Source: Fibrella aestuarina BUZ 2 | GTDB lineage: Bacteria > Bacteroidota > Bacteroidia > Cytophagales > Spirosomataceae | Assembly (NCBI RefSeq): GCF_000331105.1 | Contig: NC_020054.1 | Span: forward strand, 4,677,838 to 4,741,837 | Length of the DNA: 64,000 nt | Direction of reading: 5' to 3' | Part shown: in pieces, positions 8,624 to 17,182 of the stretch | Numbering within the stretch: position 1 is the stretch's first letter | Layout of the letters: every line of letters starts with the position of its first letter | Made by a program: the position numbers and the translations under genes | The notes under the pieces: model-generated | What the model was told of the DNA's origin: nothing | What the model saw: the letters and a program-made list of their open reading frames with translations, nothing else | The model's database searches: none

Positions 8624-10825
8624 ATGCGATCACTTTTCCTCTTTTGCCTGCTGCTTCTTGGGATCAACAGCGTTGCTCAGCGGGCAACGGCGCCCTTTCG
8701 GGTCGATTCGATTCCCAAAAACGGGCTGTCTTTCAAAACAGACTGGCGGTGGCGGGCGGGCGACGAGAGCGCCTGGGCCAGCCCGACCCTTGACGACAGC
8801 CGCTGGGAGACCGTCAAACCCACCCGGCGCATTGGCCGCCTGCCGCAGGTCGCCGAGGCGGGCATCAGTTGGTTTCGGCTGGCGTTTCGGCTCGACTCCG
8901 CCCTGGCCCGCGAATCACTGGCCTTTGATGTCTTTCTGAACGGCGCCGCCGAGTTATACCTCGATGGTACGTTGTATGAGCGGTTGGGAACGGTGAGCGC
9001 AACGGCCGCGGGCGAGCAACGCTACAAACGGGTTCGGGGCGACATCATGATGCTGCCTAAACTGGCGCCGGGGCTGCATACGCTGGCGGTTCGGTTTTCT
9101 ACCCACCCCACGCCCTGGTGTATGCCAGCCTACATCGAGAATAAGGAAACGCTCGAGGTAACCCTCTGCCGGCCAGAGTCGTACATGCAGCACCGGGTTG
9201 CCAAAACGCACAGCGACACGCTCATCGAATACCTGCTCATCGGGTCGTTTCTGATGCTGGGGGCCATCCATTTTCTGTATTACGTGTACCGCCGCCAGAC
9301 CATCAACCTGGTGTTTGGGCTTACGGCCCTGCTGTATTGCCTCAACGGTGTCGCCAACAATGCCACACCCTACATCCATTCACTGCCCCTGACCAGTTGG
9401 GTGGATTACATCGGCAGCCTGTGTAGCTACTCGTTCCCGCTCATGCTGTCAGCCACCTATTACCTGTACCTTCAGCACAAACACGGGCGGGTCTTCTGGT
9501 CGGTCACGATCATATCTATCGTCTGCCTGCTCCTGATGTACAAGGCCGATTATCAGAAAGGCGGCCTGCTTTCCGAATTACCACGCATTGGGCTGGGCAT
9601 TGGGGCGGTAGTTCTCATCATCGACGGGCTGCGCATCACCACGATCGCCATGCGCCAGGTACGTACCCGCGAAAAAGCCGTCGTTATCCTCGTTAGCTTC
9701 TCGGCGCTGGTGGCGGTGCTTATTCTGGGGGCCATCTGTGTGCTGTTTGTGTTCTGGAAGACGCCCAGTCTGGCCGACGAAGCACTCGACGTGCTCCGCA
9801 CCGTGGCGGGCTTCGGCATACCCATTACGCTGGCGTTTTTGCTGGCTAAAGAGCACGACCAGACCAACTCGGATCTGCAAAAACGACTCGCCGAAGTGGA
9901 GAAGCTGTCGGGCGAAAAAGAGGCGATCCTGACCCAGCAGAAAGAAACGCTCGAACGGCAGGTAGCCAAACGTACCCAGAAGCTCAACCAGTCGTTGCAG
10001 GAACTTCGTGAGACTCAGACGCAACTGGTGCAGCGCGAAAAGATGGCGTCGCTGGGTGAACTCACGGCGGGCATCGCCCACGAGATTCAGAACCCGCTCA
10101 ACTTCGTTAACAACTTCTCGGAAGTCTCGGTCGAACTGCTCGATGAACTCCGGCAGGAACAGGCCCGCCCCGCCGATCAGCGCGACCCGGAACTGGAAGC
10201 CGAACTGCTCAACGACATCCACCAGAACGTGGGCAAAATTGGTCACCACGGGCAGCGGGCGGCGAGCATCGTGCGGGGCATGTTGCAGCACAGCCGGGCC
10301 AGCACCGGCGAGAAAAACCGCACCGACCTCAACGCCCTCGGCGACGAATACCTGCGGCTGAGCTACCACGGCCTGCGCGCCAAAGACAAGGCCTTCAACG
10401 CCAACCTGCACACCAGCCTCGACCCGGTGCTTGAACCCGTGACGGTGGTGGCGCAGGACGTGGGCCGGGTGCTGCTCAACCTCTTCAACAACGCCTTCTA
10501 CGCCGTCTGGGAAAAAGCCCGCACCCAGCCCGCCGGCCAGTATCACCCCACGGTCTGGCTCTATACACGGCAACTCGACGGACACGTCGAGATTCGGGTA
10601 CAGGATAACGGCAACGGTATTCCGGCCGAGTTGCAACGCAAGATTTTCCAGCCCTTTTTTACCACCAAACCCACCGGGCAGGGCACGGGGCTGGGGCTAT
10701 CGCTCAGCTACGACATCATCACCAAAGGCCACGGCGGCACGCTGTCGGTCGATACGCAGCCTGGCGAATACACCACCTTTATCATCACGATTCCCGTGGA
10801 TGAGGCCCCGGCACTCGGCAATTAA
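8624..10825 (+). CDS. Membrane sensor histidine kinase with 7TM-DISM-like input module
   Basis: 733 residues. After a signal peptide (RSLFLFCLLLLGINSVAQ) comes a periplasmic beta-sandwich resembling carbohydrate-binding or galactose-binding domains (residues about 25-190), then seven hydrophobic segments (about 200-415), a coiled coil (about 420-470, rich in E/K/Q) and a kinase core: H486 in GIAHEIQNPLNFVNNFSE, an N box around LLNLFNNAFYAV, the DNGNGIP box and the GTGLGLSLSYDI box. This architecture (7TMR-DISM plus HisKA/HATPase) is common in cytophagal Bacteroidota. There is no receiver domain and no adjacent response regulator. A ligand, possibly a sugar or other small extracellular compound, is inferred only from the sandwich domain. 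Confidence 0.92.
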   Translation: MRSLFLFCLLLLGINSVAQRATAPFRVDSIPKNGLSFKTDWRWRAGDESAWASPTLDDSRWETVKPTRRIGRLPQVAEAGISWFRLAFRLDSALARESLAFDVFLNGAAELYLDGTLYERLGTVSATAAGEQRYKRVRGDIMMLPKLAPGLHTLAVRFSTHPTPWCMPAYIENKETLEVTLCRPESYMQHRVAKTHSDTLIEYLLIGSFLMLGAIHFLYYVYRRQTINLVFGLTALLYCLNGVANNATPYIHSLPLTSWVDYIGSLCSYSFPLMLSATYYLYLQHKHGRVFWSVTIISIVCLLLMYKADYQKGGLLSELPRIGLGIGAVVLIIDGLRITTIAMRQVRTREKAVVILVSFSALVAVLILGAICVLFVFWKTPSLADEALDVLRTVAGFGIPITLAFLLAKEHDQTNSDLQKRLAEVEKLSGEKEAILTQQKETLERQVAKRTQKLNQSLQELRETQTQLVQREKMASLGELTAGIAHEIQNPLNFVNNFSEVSVELLDELRQEQARPADQRDPELEAELLNDIHQNVGKIGHHGQRAASIVRGMLQHSRASTGEKNRTDLNALGDEYLRLSYHGLRAKDKAFNANLHTSLDPVLEPVTVVAQDVGRVLLNLFNNAFYAVWEKARTQPAGQYHPTVWLYTRQLDGHVEIRVQDNGNGIPAELQRKIFQPFFTTKPTGQGTGLGLSLSYDIITKGHGGTLSVDTQPGEYTTFIITIPVDEAPALGN

Positions 10826-10838
10826 AAGCCGGGACGGT

Positions 10839-10846
10839 TATCTTTG
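10839..10846 (+). promoter_or_regulatory. -7 box (TATCTTTG) upstream of pheS
   Basis: Exact TAnnTTTG match 117 bases before the pheS ATG, which would give a leader of about 110 bases. A convincing -33 box is not seen. Confidence 0.45.
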
Positions 10847-10858
10847 AGGAAATTAGTC

Positions 10859-10951
10859 TGACGTTTGGCGGTTACTGGTTACGGTTGGCGCGGGCCAGCG
10901 CAGCAGCGTAAGGTGGGTTGAGCCCTATCAACCCGTCGACCTCAAACGTCA
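10859..10951 (+). other. Structured leader in front of pheS
   Basis: Outer arms TGACGTTTG / CAAACGTCA (9 bp) at 10859-10867 and 10943-10951 enclose an inner hairpin GGGTTGA / TCAACCC at 10915-10934. The structure would lie in the pheS mRNA leader and might have a regulatory role; no T-box or phenylalanine-rich leader peptide is visible. Confidence 0.35.
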
Positions 10952-10963
10952 AATCTGCTTACC

Positions 10964-12034
10964 ATGCTTGACAAAATCACCGAACTATACGCCGAAATCG
11001 ACGCGGCGACCGTCACCAGCAAAGACGAACTGGAGCAGTACCGGCTGCGGTATCTGAGTAAAAAAGGAGCCGTCACGGAGCTGTTCGACGGGCTGAAAAC
11101 CGCCCCCGCTGATGAGCGCCGGGCGCTGGGCCAGCAACTCAACGGCCTGAAAAACCGGGCGCAGGAGCGGTTCGCGGCCTTTCAGGAGGTCGTAGACGCC
11201 CAGCAGCAGGCCGCCGCTGCCCAACCCGCCGTGGACCTTACGCTGCCCGTTATCCCCAACCTGACCGGCACGCAGCACCCGCTGAGCATCGTGCGGCAGC
11301 GGATCATCCAGATTTTCGAGCGCATTGGCTTCAACGTGTCAGACGGCCCCGAGATCGAAACCGACTGGTACAACTTTGGCGCGCTCAACTTCCCCGATAA
11401 CCACCCGGCCCGCGAAATGCAGGATACGTTTTTCGTCCAGAAATCGGCCGAGAACCCCTCTGCCGACGTGCTGCTACGTACCCACACCTCCAACGTGCAG
11501 ATTCGGCTGATGGAGCACGTCCGCAACAGCTCCGCTGGCCAAATTGGCGGGTTCAAGCCCATCCGATCGATCATGCCGGGGCGGGTATACCGCAACGAGG
11601 CCATTTCGGCGCGGGCGCACTGCCAGTTCCACCAGGTCGAGGGCATCTACGTCGACCGGAACGTGGGCTTCAAAGACCTTAAAGACACGCTCTATCACTT
11701 CGTGAAAGAGCTGTTTACGAAAGACACCAAAATCCGGTTCCGGCCGTCGTACTTTCCCTTCACCGAACCCAGCGCCGAAATCGACATTTCGTGCCAGATC
11801 TGCGGCGGCAGCGGCTGTAACGTCTGCAAATACACGGGTTGGGTCGAGATCGCCGGCTCGGGCATGGTCGACCCCAACGTGCTGGAAAACTGCGGCATCG
11901 ACCCCGACGAATACACCGGCTTCGCCTTCGGGATGGGCATCGAGCGCATCACCATGCTCAAATACCAGGTACGTGACCTGCGCCTCTACTTCGAAAACGA
12001 CGTCCGTTTCCTGCGGCAGTTTGAAGGACTATGA
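10964..12034 (+). CDS. pheS: Phenylalanyl-tRNA synthetase alpha subunit
   Basis: 356 residues, the normal bacterial length. It charges tRNA-Phe as an alpha2-beta2 tetramer with PheT; pheT is not in the window. The N-terminal coiled coil (about 1-90, with LRYLSKKGAVTEL) binds tRNA. The class II core follows: motif 1 near HPLSIVRQRIIQIFERIGF, the DTFF segment, motif 2 in GRVYRNEAISARAHCQFHQVEG, and motif 3 GFAFGMGIERITMLKY. The PSYFPFTEPSAEID motif is typical of PheS, as is the Cys-rich CQICGGSGCNVCK insertion seen in Bacteroidota. The ATG at 10964 matches the usual N terminus. Confidence 0.98.
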   Translation: MLDKITELYAEIDAATVTSKDELEQYRLRYLSKKGAVTELFDGLKTAPADERRALGQQLNGLKNRAQERFAAFQEVVDAQQQAAAAQPAVDLTLPVIPNLTGTQHPLSIVRQRIIQIFERIGFNVSDGPEIETDWYNFGALNFPDNHPAREMQDTFFVQKSAENPSADVLLRTHTSNVQIRLMEHVRNSSAGQIGGFKPIRSIMPGRVYRNEAISARAHCQFHQVEGIYVDRNVGFKDLKDTLYHFVKELFTKDTKIRFRPSYFPFTEPSAEIDISCQICGGSGCNVCKYTGWVEIAGSGMVDPNVLENCGIDPDEYTGFAFGMGIERITMLKYQVRDLRLYFENDVRFLRQFEGL

Positions 12035-12039
12035 GGAAT

Positions 12040-12117
12040 GAGTGAAAACGATAAGGAGCGAACGAGTGATTGGCTGACGCCAGAGAAGCACTCCTTCGCT
12101 CTTTATCGCTTTCACTC
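12040..12117. terminator. 29-bp imperfect inverted repeat after pheS
   Basis: Arms 12040-12068 and 12089-12117 match at 26 of 29 positions with a 20-base loop. Arms consist of words such as GAGTGAAA and GATAA(A/G)GAGCGAA, also seen in the 41249-41341 repeat. Likely pheS terminator. Confidence 0.7.
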
Positions 12118-12182
12118 TTTACCAATCTTTCTCTTCGCATCCAATTCTCCCTTTTTACGTATATACCTAAAAGTCCTTCTCC

Positions 12183-12515
12183 ATGCAGACGTATTATGAC
12201 CCCGCCGATCTGAAGAAGTTTGGCAAGATTGGTGAGTTCCAAAAGGAATTGGCCGATAAATTTTTCAGCTATTACGGGGCCGTTTTTGCGGAAGGTGCCC
12301 TTACTGCCCGCGAGAAATCACTCATCGCGCTGGCGGTGTCTCATACCGTGCAGTGCCCCTACTGCATCGACGCCTATACCTCCGATACCCTCGAAAAGGG
12401 CTGCTCGGAAGCCGAAATGATGGAAGCAGTTCACGTAGCGGCCGCTATCCGGGGCGGGGCCTCGCTCGTTCACGGCGTCCAGATGATGAACAAAGCCAAA
12501 GACTTGAGCATGTGA
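12183..12515 (+). CDS. AhpD/CMD-like protein of arsenosugar clusters
   Basis: 110-residue carboxymuconolactone decarboxylase/AhpD-fold protein with the redox pair C58-P-Y-C61 and the following D-A-Y segment, which in AhpD forms the peroxidase relay. The pattern (YYDPADLKKFGKI at the start, GASLVHGVQMMN at the end) fits the small peroxidase-like family that accompanies arsenosugar biosynthesis genes. It is followed by arsS and arsM in the same direction, so a role in redox handling of arsenic intermediates is inferred; the exact reaction is not established. The start ATG gives the complete helix preceding the CxxC. Confidence 0.85.
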   Translation: MQTYYDPADLKKFGKIGEFQKELADKFFSYYGAVFAEGALTAREKSLIALAVSHTVQCPYCIDAYTSDTLEKGCSEAEMMEAVHVAAAIRGGASLVHGVQMMNKAKDLSM

Positions 12516-12531
12516 AGTGAAGGATGTAAAC

Positions 12532-12607
12532 TGTATAATGAATAATGGACAATGGTAGCCGGTAGTGCACTTGTGCGTTAAGCCCATTATATATCATTCA
12601 TTATACA
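12532..12607. repeat. Imperfect inverted repeat made of ATAATG/CATTAT words
   Basis: Arms 12532-12555 and 12584-12607 match at 20 of 24 positions (28-base loop), between the AhpD-like gene and arsS. Word content resembles the repeats at 7488 and 36298. As the flanking genes appear to form one operon, it could act as an mRNA stability or partial termination element. Confidence 0.6.
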
Positions 12608-12630
12608 TTATTTCTCCCCCTGTCTACTGG

Positions 12631-13677
12631 ATGAAATCACTCCGGGCTTCTAACCATACCCTAGCCAGTGCGGCGGCGCAGCTGGATGTCATTGAAGGCG
12701 ACGCGTTTGGCAAACTGGGCTTACCCACGTTCCGCGAGCAGCTCGCCCCCATTGGCCTGTTTCCGCTTCGTCCCACTCAGATCGATATTTTCCAGATCAA
12801 CGTGGGGAAGATGTGCAACCAGGTGTGCCGCCACTGCCACGTTGACGCGGGGCCGGATCGCAAGGAGATTATGACGCGCGAAACGATGCAGCAATGCCTC
12901 GACGCCCTGGCTCCGACCGACATCCGGACGGTGGACCTGACGGGCGGCGCGCCCGAAATGAACCCCGACTTCCGCTGGTTTGTCACGGAACTGCGCAAGC
13001 AGGGCCGCCACATCATTGTGCGCTGCAACCTGACGATCATCGTGGCCAACCCCAAATACCACGACCTGCCCGAGTTTTTCCGGGACAACCAGATCGAGGT
13101 AGTCAGCTCGTTGCCGTTCTACAATGCCGATAAAACCGACCGGCAACGCGGGCAGGGTGTTTTCGCCGACTCGATCCGGGCCATGCGCATGCTCAATGCC
13201 GTGGGGTATGGCCAAGAGGGAACCGGCTTGCTGCTGAATCTGGTGTATAACCCCAACGGAGCGTTTTTGCCGGGTAGCCAGGAGGGCCTGAAACGGCAGT
13301 TCAAGCGGGTACTCGCCGACGAGTTCGATCTCACGTTCAACGATTTGTACGCGATCACCAACATTCCCGTCAGCCGCTACCTCGATTACCTGCTGACGTC
13401 GGGCAACTACGACGCGTACATGGAGAAGCTGGTCAACGCCTTCAACCCGGCGGCCGCAGCGGGCGTCATGTGCCGAAACACCATTTCAATTGGTTGGGAC
13501 GGGCAGCTCTACGACTGCGATTTCAACCAGATGCTCGACCTGAACGTAAACAGCCCCATCCGGCACGTGCGCGATTTCAACGCCGAAGCCCTCACCCAGC
13601 GCACCATCATCGTCAGCGAGCATTGCTACGCCTGCACGGCCGGTGCCGGGTCGAGCTGCGGCGGCACGACAGCCTAA
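12631..13677 (+). CDS. arsS: Arsenosugar biosynthesis radical SAM protein ArsS
   Basis: 348-residue radical SAM enzyme. The 4Fe-4S motif is C62-NQV-C66-RH-C69, in the family's own context NVGKMCNQVCRHCHVDAGP. A DLTGGAPEMNP segment supplies the SAM-binding GGxPE-like strand, and the C-terminal part (MCRNTISIGWDGQLYDCDFNQ and a tail with CYACTAGAGSSCGG) is the family's Cys-rich domain; in some organisms a tail Cys is selenocysteine, here all are ordinary Cys. In arsenosugar synthesis ArsS is thought to transfer the 5'-deoxyadenosyl group of SAM to a methylated arsenical. The ATG at 12631 is used because an upstream ATG at 12565 lies inside the inverted repeat. Confidence 0.92.
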   Translation: MKSLRASNHTLASAAAQLDVIEGDAFGKLGLPTFREQLAPIGLFPLRPTQIDIFQINVGKMCNQVCRHCHVDAGPDRKEIMTRETMQQCLDALAPTDIRTVDLTGGAPEMNPDFRWFVTELRKQGRHIIVRCNLTIIVANPKYHDLPEFFRDNQIEVVSSLPFYNADKTDRQRGQGVFADSIRAMRMLNAVGYGQEGTGLLLNLVYNPNGAFLPGSQEGLKRQFKRVLADEFDLTFNDLYAITNIPVSRYLDYLLTSGNYDAYMEKLVNAFNPAAAAGVMCRNTISIGWDGQLYDCDFNQMLDLNVNSPIRHVRDFNAEALTQRTIIVSEHCYACTAGAGSSCGGTTA

Positions 13678-13710
13678 CGGTATAAACCAACCCTTCAACG
13701 CTCCCCATCC

Positions 13711-14679
13711 ATGTCGTACCTGGATACAACCATCGACGTCTATAAGCAGGCCGCCGAAACGCCCGACGTTGGCCTTTGCTGCACCACTAACCCCGTCTGG
13801 CAACTGCCGGGCCTGAGCATGCCCAAACGGATGCTCGACATGAACTACGGCTGCGGCAGCACCGTCAACCCCCGCGATCTGGTCAACGACCCCACGGTGT
13901 TGTATGTGGGGATTGGTGGCGGCATGGAACTGCTTCAGTTTGCCTACTTCAGCCGTCGGCCGGGGGCAATCATTGGTGTCGATGTGGTCGATGAAATGCT
14001 GGCGGCCTGCGGCGAAAACCTGATCGAAGCCGAAGCGCAAAACGACTGGTTCCGGCGCGACTTTATCGACATCCGCAAAGGCAGCGCCCTCGACCTGCCC
14101 GTTGCCGACAATAGCGTCGACGTGGCGGCGCAGAACTGCCTGTTCAACATCTTCAAGGCCGACGACCTGCGCGTGGCCTTGCAGGAGATGTACCGGGTGC
14201 TGAAACCCCACGGCCGCCTCGTGATGTCGGACCCCACCTGCGAGCAACCCATGTCCGACGAACTGCGCAATGACGACCGCCTGCGGGCGCTCTGCCTCAC
14301 CGGCTCGCTGCCGCTGCAAACGTACCTGAACGTGATCACCGGCATTGGCTTCGGCACCGTTGAGGTACGTGCCAAACGGGCCTACCGCGTGCTGTCGCCC
14401 AACCATTACCGCACCAACGAGCTCATCTACATTGAGAGCGTTGAGATCTGCGCCATCAAAGACCCGATGCCCGCCGACGGCCCTTGCATCTTCACCGGAC
14501 GCACGGCCATCTATTTCGGCAACGACGATCATTTCGACGACCACAAAGGCCACGTGCTGCTACCTAACCAGCCACTCGCCGTTTGCGACAAAACCGCCGG
14601 TGCGCTTGCCGCCCTGGGTCGCGATGATATCTTTATTTCGCCATCCACTTATTTTTACGACGGCGGCGGTTGCTGCTAA
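13711..14679 (+). CDS. arsM: Arsenite methyltransferase of the arsenosugar type
   Basis: 322-residue SAM-dependent methyltransferase. The Rossmann SAM-binding loop is VLYVGIGGGMELLQ (about residues 70-83), followed by GVDVVDEML and the DLPVADNSVDVAAQNC segment. Cysteines placed as arsenic ligands are seen at C23-C24, C48, in AAQNC and in SDPTC, and the protein ends in GGGCC. The N-terminal VYKQAAETPDVGLCC and C-terminal half match the arsenosugar-associated ArsM subfamily and not the short ArsM of animals and soil bacteria. It would methylate As(III) to dimethylarsinite, the substrate for ArsS. It lies 33 bases after arsS. Confidence 0.93.
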   Translation: MSYLDTTIDVYKQAAETPDVGLCCTTNPVWQLPGLSMPKRMLDMNYGCGSTVNPRDLVNDPTVLYVGIGGGMELLQFAYFSRRPGAIIGVDVVDEMLAACGENLIEAEAQNDWFRRDFIDIRKGSALDLPVADNSVDVAAQNCLFNIFKADDLRVALQEMYRVLKPHGRLVMSDPTCEQPMSDELRNDDRLRALCLTGSLPLQTYLNVITGIGFGTVEVRAKRAYRVLSPNHYRTNELIYIESVEICAIKDPMPADGPCIFTGRTAIYFGNDDHFDDHKGHVLLPNQPLAVCDKTAGALAALGRDDIFISPSTYFYDGGGCC

Positions 14680-14694
14680 AATCAGTAGGCAGTC

Positions 14695-14759
14695 TTCAGT
14701 TTACAGTAGGCAGTTGGCCCACGCCTGAGTAGGTTTGCAACTGCCTACTGTAAACTGAA
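14695..14759. terminator. Perfect 22-bp inverted repeat after arsM
   Basis: Arms 14695-14716 and 14738-14759 are perfectly complementary with a 21-base loop. CAGTAGGCAGT occurs twice in direct orientation (14683-14693 and 14704-14714). It ends four bases before the xseA ATG, so it probably closes the arsenosugar operon but may also fold over the xseA ribosome-binding region. Confidence 0.75.
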
Positions 14760-14763
14760 CGTT

Positions 14764-15975
14764 ATGTCTCCCATCCGCCTCTCCGACCTTGCCTATACGA
14801 TTGATGCCGTGCTGGAAGACAGCTTTGGCGGCAAGGCCATGTGGGTCATCGCCGAAACGAGCGATATCAAAAACTACCCCGACCGGCAGTACTGTTTTCT
14901 GACGCTCGTGGAACGCGAAGGCAACCAGACCGTCGCCAAGCTCGACGCCGCTATCTGGCGCAAAAACTACCCTATCATCCGGCAGTTCGAAACGGCCACC
15001 AGCGTGGCCTTTGCGCGCAATATTCAGTTATTGCTGCTGGTGTCGGTGAGCTACCACGCCACCTATGGGCTCCGGCTGGAGGTGCATCAGATCGACCATG
15101 CTTACACCCTCGGCAACCTTGAACGCGAACGGCAGGCCGTGCTCGATACCCTCGTGCGCGACCATTCGCAGGTTGTCTGGCTGGACCAGGGGCAATACAT
15201 CACCTCCAACCAGATGCTCGACCGCCCGGCCGTCTGGCAACGCATTGCCCTGATTACCGCCCCCAACTCCGACGGCTGGCGTGACTTTCGGCAGGAACTG
15301 GCCAACAACCCCTGGGGCTACCGGTTCGTAGTCGACGAATACCTCACCCAGATTCAGGGGCAGGGGGCCGACAAAGCCATCTGCGCCCAGCTTGAGCAGA
15401 TTGCCCGCGCCGACGTACCCTACGACGGGGTCGTGATCGTGCGGGGCGGCGGTTCGCAGCTGGATTTTGGTGCCTTCGACACCCTGCGTATGGGCGTGGC
15501 CGTTGCCAGTTTTCCCTACCCCATTCTGGCGGGCATCGGTCACGACCGCAACGTGAGCATTACCGACATGCTGTGCCACCTGAGCGTGAAAACGCCGACC
15601 AAAGCCGCCGCCTTCCTGATCGAACAGAATCGGATTTTCGAGGAAAACTGCCTGCAAATGGCCTATCGGGTGGCCGAAGCCAGCCGCACCGCCCTGCAAA
15701 ATGCCCGCGAAGAGGTAGAGTGGCTTACCGACCGCTTCCGGCACGGCACGCAAACGTACCTGCGCAATCGCCACATCGACCTCACCGAAAAAGCCACCAC
15801 CGTGCGCCACCTCGATCCCATCAACGTGTTGCGTCGTGGGTACGTTATGCTGAGCCAAGAGGGTAAAATTCTGACCCGTGCCGCGCAGTTTCAGCCCGGC
15901 GCGGCGGTGCAGGCCCAATTGGCCGATGGCGTCGTGGACCTGACCGTTGCCGCCCCGACCGAATCGGCTTCGTAA
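14764..15975 (+). CDS. xseA: Exodeoxyribonuclease VII large subunit
   Basis: 403 residues. Exonuclease VII degrades single-stranded DNA from both ends; XseA is the catalytic subunit and needs several XseB copies. An N-terminal OB-fold (about 1-100; WVIAETSDIKNYPDRQYCFLTL is split here only by the fold) is followed by the catalytic domain: IALITAPNSDGWRDF, YDGVVIVRGGGSQLDFGAFD with the RGGGS motif, and PILAGIGHDRNVSITDM with the GIGHExD-type motif (here GHDRN). A long coiled coil (about 285-350) and a short C-terminal domain complete it. xseB lies about 760 bases downstream, separated by a DinB-like gene and a terminator. Confidence 0.95.
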   Translation: MSPIRLSDLAYTIDAVLEDSFGGKAMWVIAETSDIKNYPDRQYCFLTLVEREGNQTVAKLDAAIWRKNYPIIRQFETATSVAFARNIQLLLLVSVSYHATYGLRLEVHQIDHAYTLGNLERERQAVLDTLVRDHSQVVWLDQGQYITSNQMLDRPAVWQRIALITAPNSDGWRDFRQELANNPWGYRFVVDEYLTQIQGQGADKAICAQLEQIARADVPYDGVVIVRGGGSQLDFGAFDTLRMGVAVASFPYPILAGIGHDRNVSITDMLCHLSVKTPTKAAAFLIEQNRIFEENCLQMAYRVAEASRTALQNAREEVEWLTDRFRHGTQTYLRNRHIDLTEKATTVRHLDPINVLRRGYVMLSQEGKILTRAAQFQPGAAVQAQLADGVVDLTVAAPTESAS

Positions 15976-16064
15976 TCCTGTCCCGCCACTTTCAGACTTA
16001 AATTCCGACGGAATCCCGTACTTTCGGCTTTTCAATCTTAATCCTCTCAAAATCAACCAATCGC

Positions 16065-16610
16065 ATGAAAACACCCCTACTGATCCGGTTTAACCTGCTG
16101 GTGCTGGCCCTTTTGCTCACGGGCATGGCCCAGGCCGCCCGCCCCATCACACCAGTTGCCCAATTAACGGCCGACTGGCAGCGGGCCAAAGAATACACGA
16201 AGGAGTATCTGGACGCCATGCCCGAAGACGGGGTCGGTTTCAAGCCCACGGCGGAGATCCGCAGTTTTGCCGAGCAGTTGCTTCACCTTGCCAACGCCAA
16301 CTACAATTTTGGCGCAATGGCCAGTGGCAAGCCCAATCCGATGCAGGGCAAGAGCCTCGAAAAAATGGACGATCTGAAATCGAAGGCTGCCCTGACCAAA
16401 GCCGTCATGGACAGCTACGACTTTATGATCGACGCCGTAAAAGGCATGACGGATGCCCAACTGGCCGAAGTGGTGAAAATGGGGCAACGCGAAATGAGCC
16501 GCGAAGTCTTGTTGGCCAAAGCCTTTGAGCACCAGACGCACCACCGCGGGCAGTGCACGGTGTATATCCGGCTGAAAGGCGTGAAGCCCCCCAACGAAAA
16601 ATTGTTCTGA
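16065..16610 (+). CDS. Exported DinB-like (four-helix, YfiT fold) protein
   Basis: 181 residues with a Sec signal peptide (LLVLALLLTGMAQA). The mature part is a DinB/YfiT-type four-helix bundle; metal-ligand candidates are the His of QLLHLANANY and the HQTHH cluster near residue 160, in the usual arrangement of one His after the first third and an HxxxH-type pair near the end. Family members include damage-inducible proteins and thiol-dependent transferases; the reaction here is unknown. Export makes a cytosolic stress role less likely. It interrupts the xseA/xseB pair and has its own terminator. Confidence 0.85.
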   Translation: MKTPLLIRFNLLVLALLLTGMAQAARPITPVAQLTADWQRAKEYTKEYLDAMPEDGVGFKPTAEIRSFAEQLLHLANANYNFGAMASGKPNPMQGKSLEKMDDLKSKAALTKAVMDSYDFMIDAVKGMTDAQLAEVVKMGQREMSREVLLAKAFEHQTHHRGQCTVYIRLKGVKPPNEKLF

Positions 16611-16612
16611 TC

Positions 16613-16642
16613 AAAAAAGGCCTGCCAATGCGGGCCTTTTTT
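16613..16642 (+). terminator. Intrinsic terminator of the DinB-like gene
   Basis: AAAAAAGGCC / GGCCTTTTTT arms with a ten-base loop, starting three bases after the stop codon; a classic bidirectional A/T-tailed terminator. Confidence 0.85.
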
Positions 16643-16733
16643 ATGGATAAATGCCCGTATCCTGTCGTTGAGGCGTGGTTTATCCGGCAGCCTGCCGAGC
16701 GGTTCCTCACAATTCACTCGTATATTACCTGCT

Positions 16734-16922
16734 ATGACTTATCAGGAAGCATACGAACAATTGACCTCACTCGTTGACGAGATAGAAAACGAAACGGTTC
16801 CGCTGGATGAACTACCGGGAAAAATCAGGCAGGCAACCGAACTCATTGCCTTTTGCCAACAACGATTGCGGGCCGTCGACGACGATTATCAGCTGGCTTT
16901 GCAGCAGTTGCAGAAACGATAA
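16734..16922 (+). CDS. xseB: Exodeoxyribonuclease VII small subunit
   Basis: 62-residue protein with the XseB pattern: TYQEAYEQLTSLVDEIEN at the start, then VPLDELPGKIRQATELIAFCQQRL and a helical tail. XseB subunits wrap around the XseA coiled coil to form the active exonuclease VII. The length is at the short end of the family (60-80). The ATG at 16734 is chosen over one at 16668 because the homologous region begins exactly there. Confidence 0.93.
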   Translation: MTYQEAYEQLTSLVDEIENETVPLDELPGKIRQATELIAFCQQRLRAVDDDYQLALQQLQKR

Positions 16923-17182
16923 GGCCCGCCGTTGCACCAGCCGCAAGGCTCCGACAAGCCGGTCTTTTTGGGCCGCCTCAGCTACCCTGACGGGCTACGA
17001 CGACGACCAACTCACTAAATTTATCAGAGGGTTCAGTTGTCGCTAAGGGCAAGTCTGGCTAATTTTATCGGCATAAATTCACTTTGCACCAGCCGAACGT
17101 CCCAGCAAGAACAGTGCAGCACAGCATCGAGAGGGAACGACAAGAGGGCATTCGCAGCGTAACTGTATACTGACCAACCATC
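16923..17182. other. Intergenic region without a supported gene
   Basis: About 260 bases between xseB and the DUF937-OmpA gene. Open frames here are short and have no recognisable product. No clear promoter box or hairpin stands out. Confidence 0.4.

Noticed and set aside
9578..10636. 352-codon open frame on the minus strand
   Set aside because: Antisense to the intact sensor kinase gene.
15028..16074. 348-codon open frame on the minus strand
   Set aside because: Antisense to xseA, which carries all family motifs.
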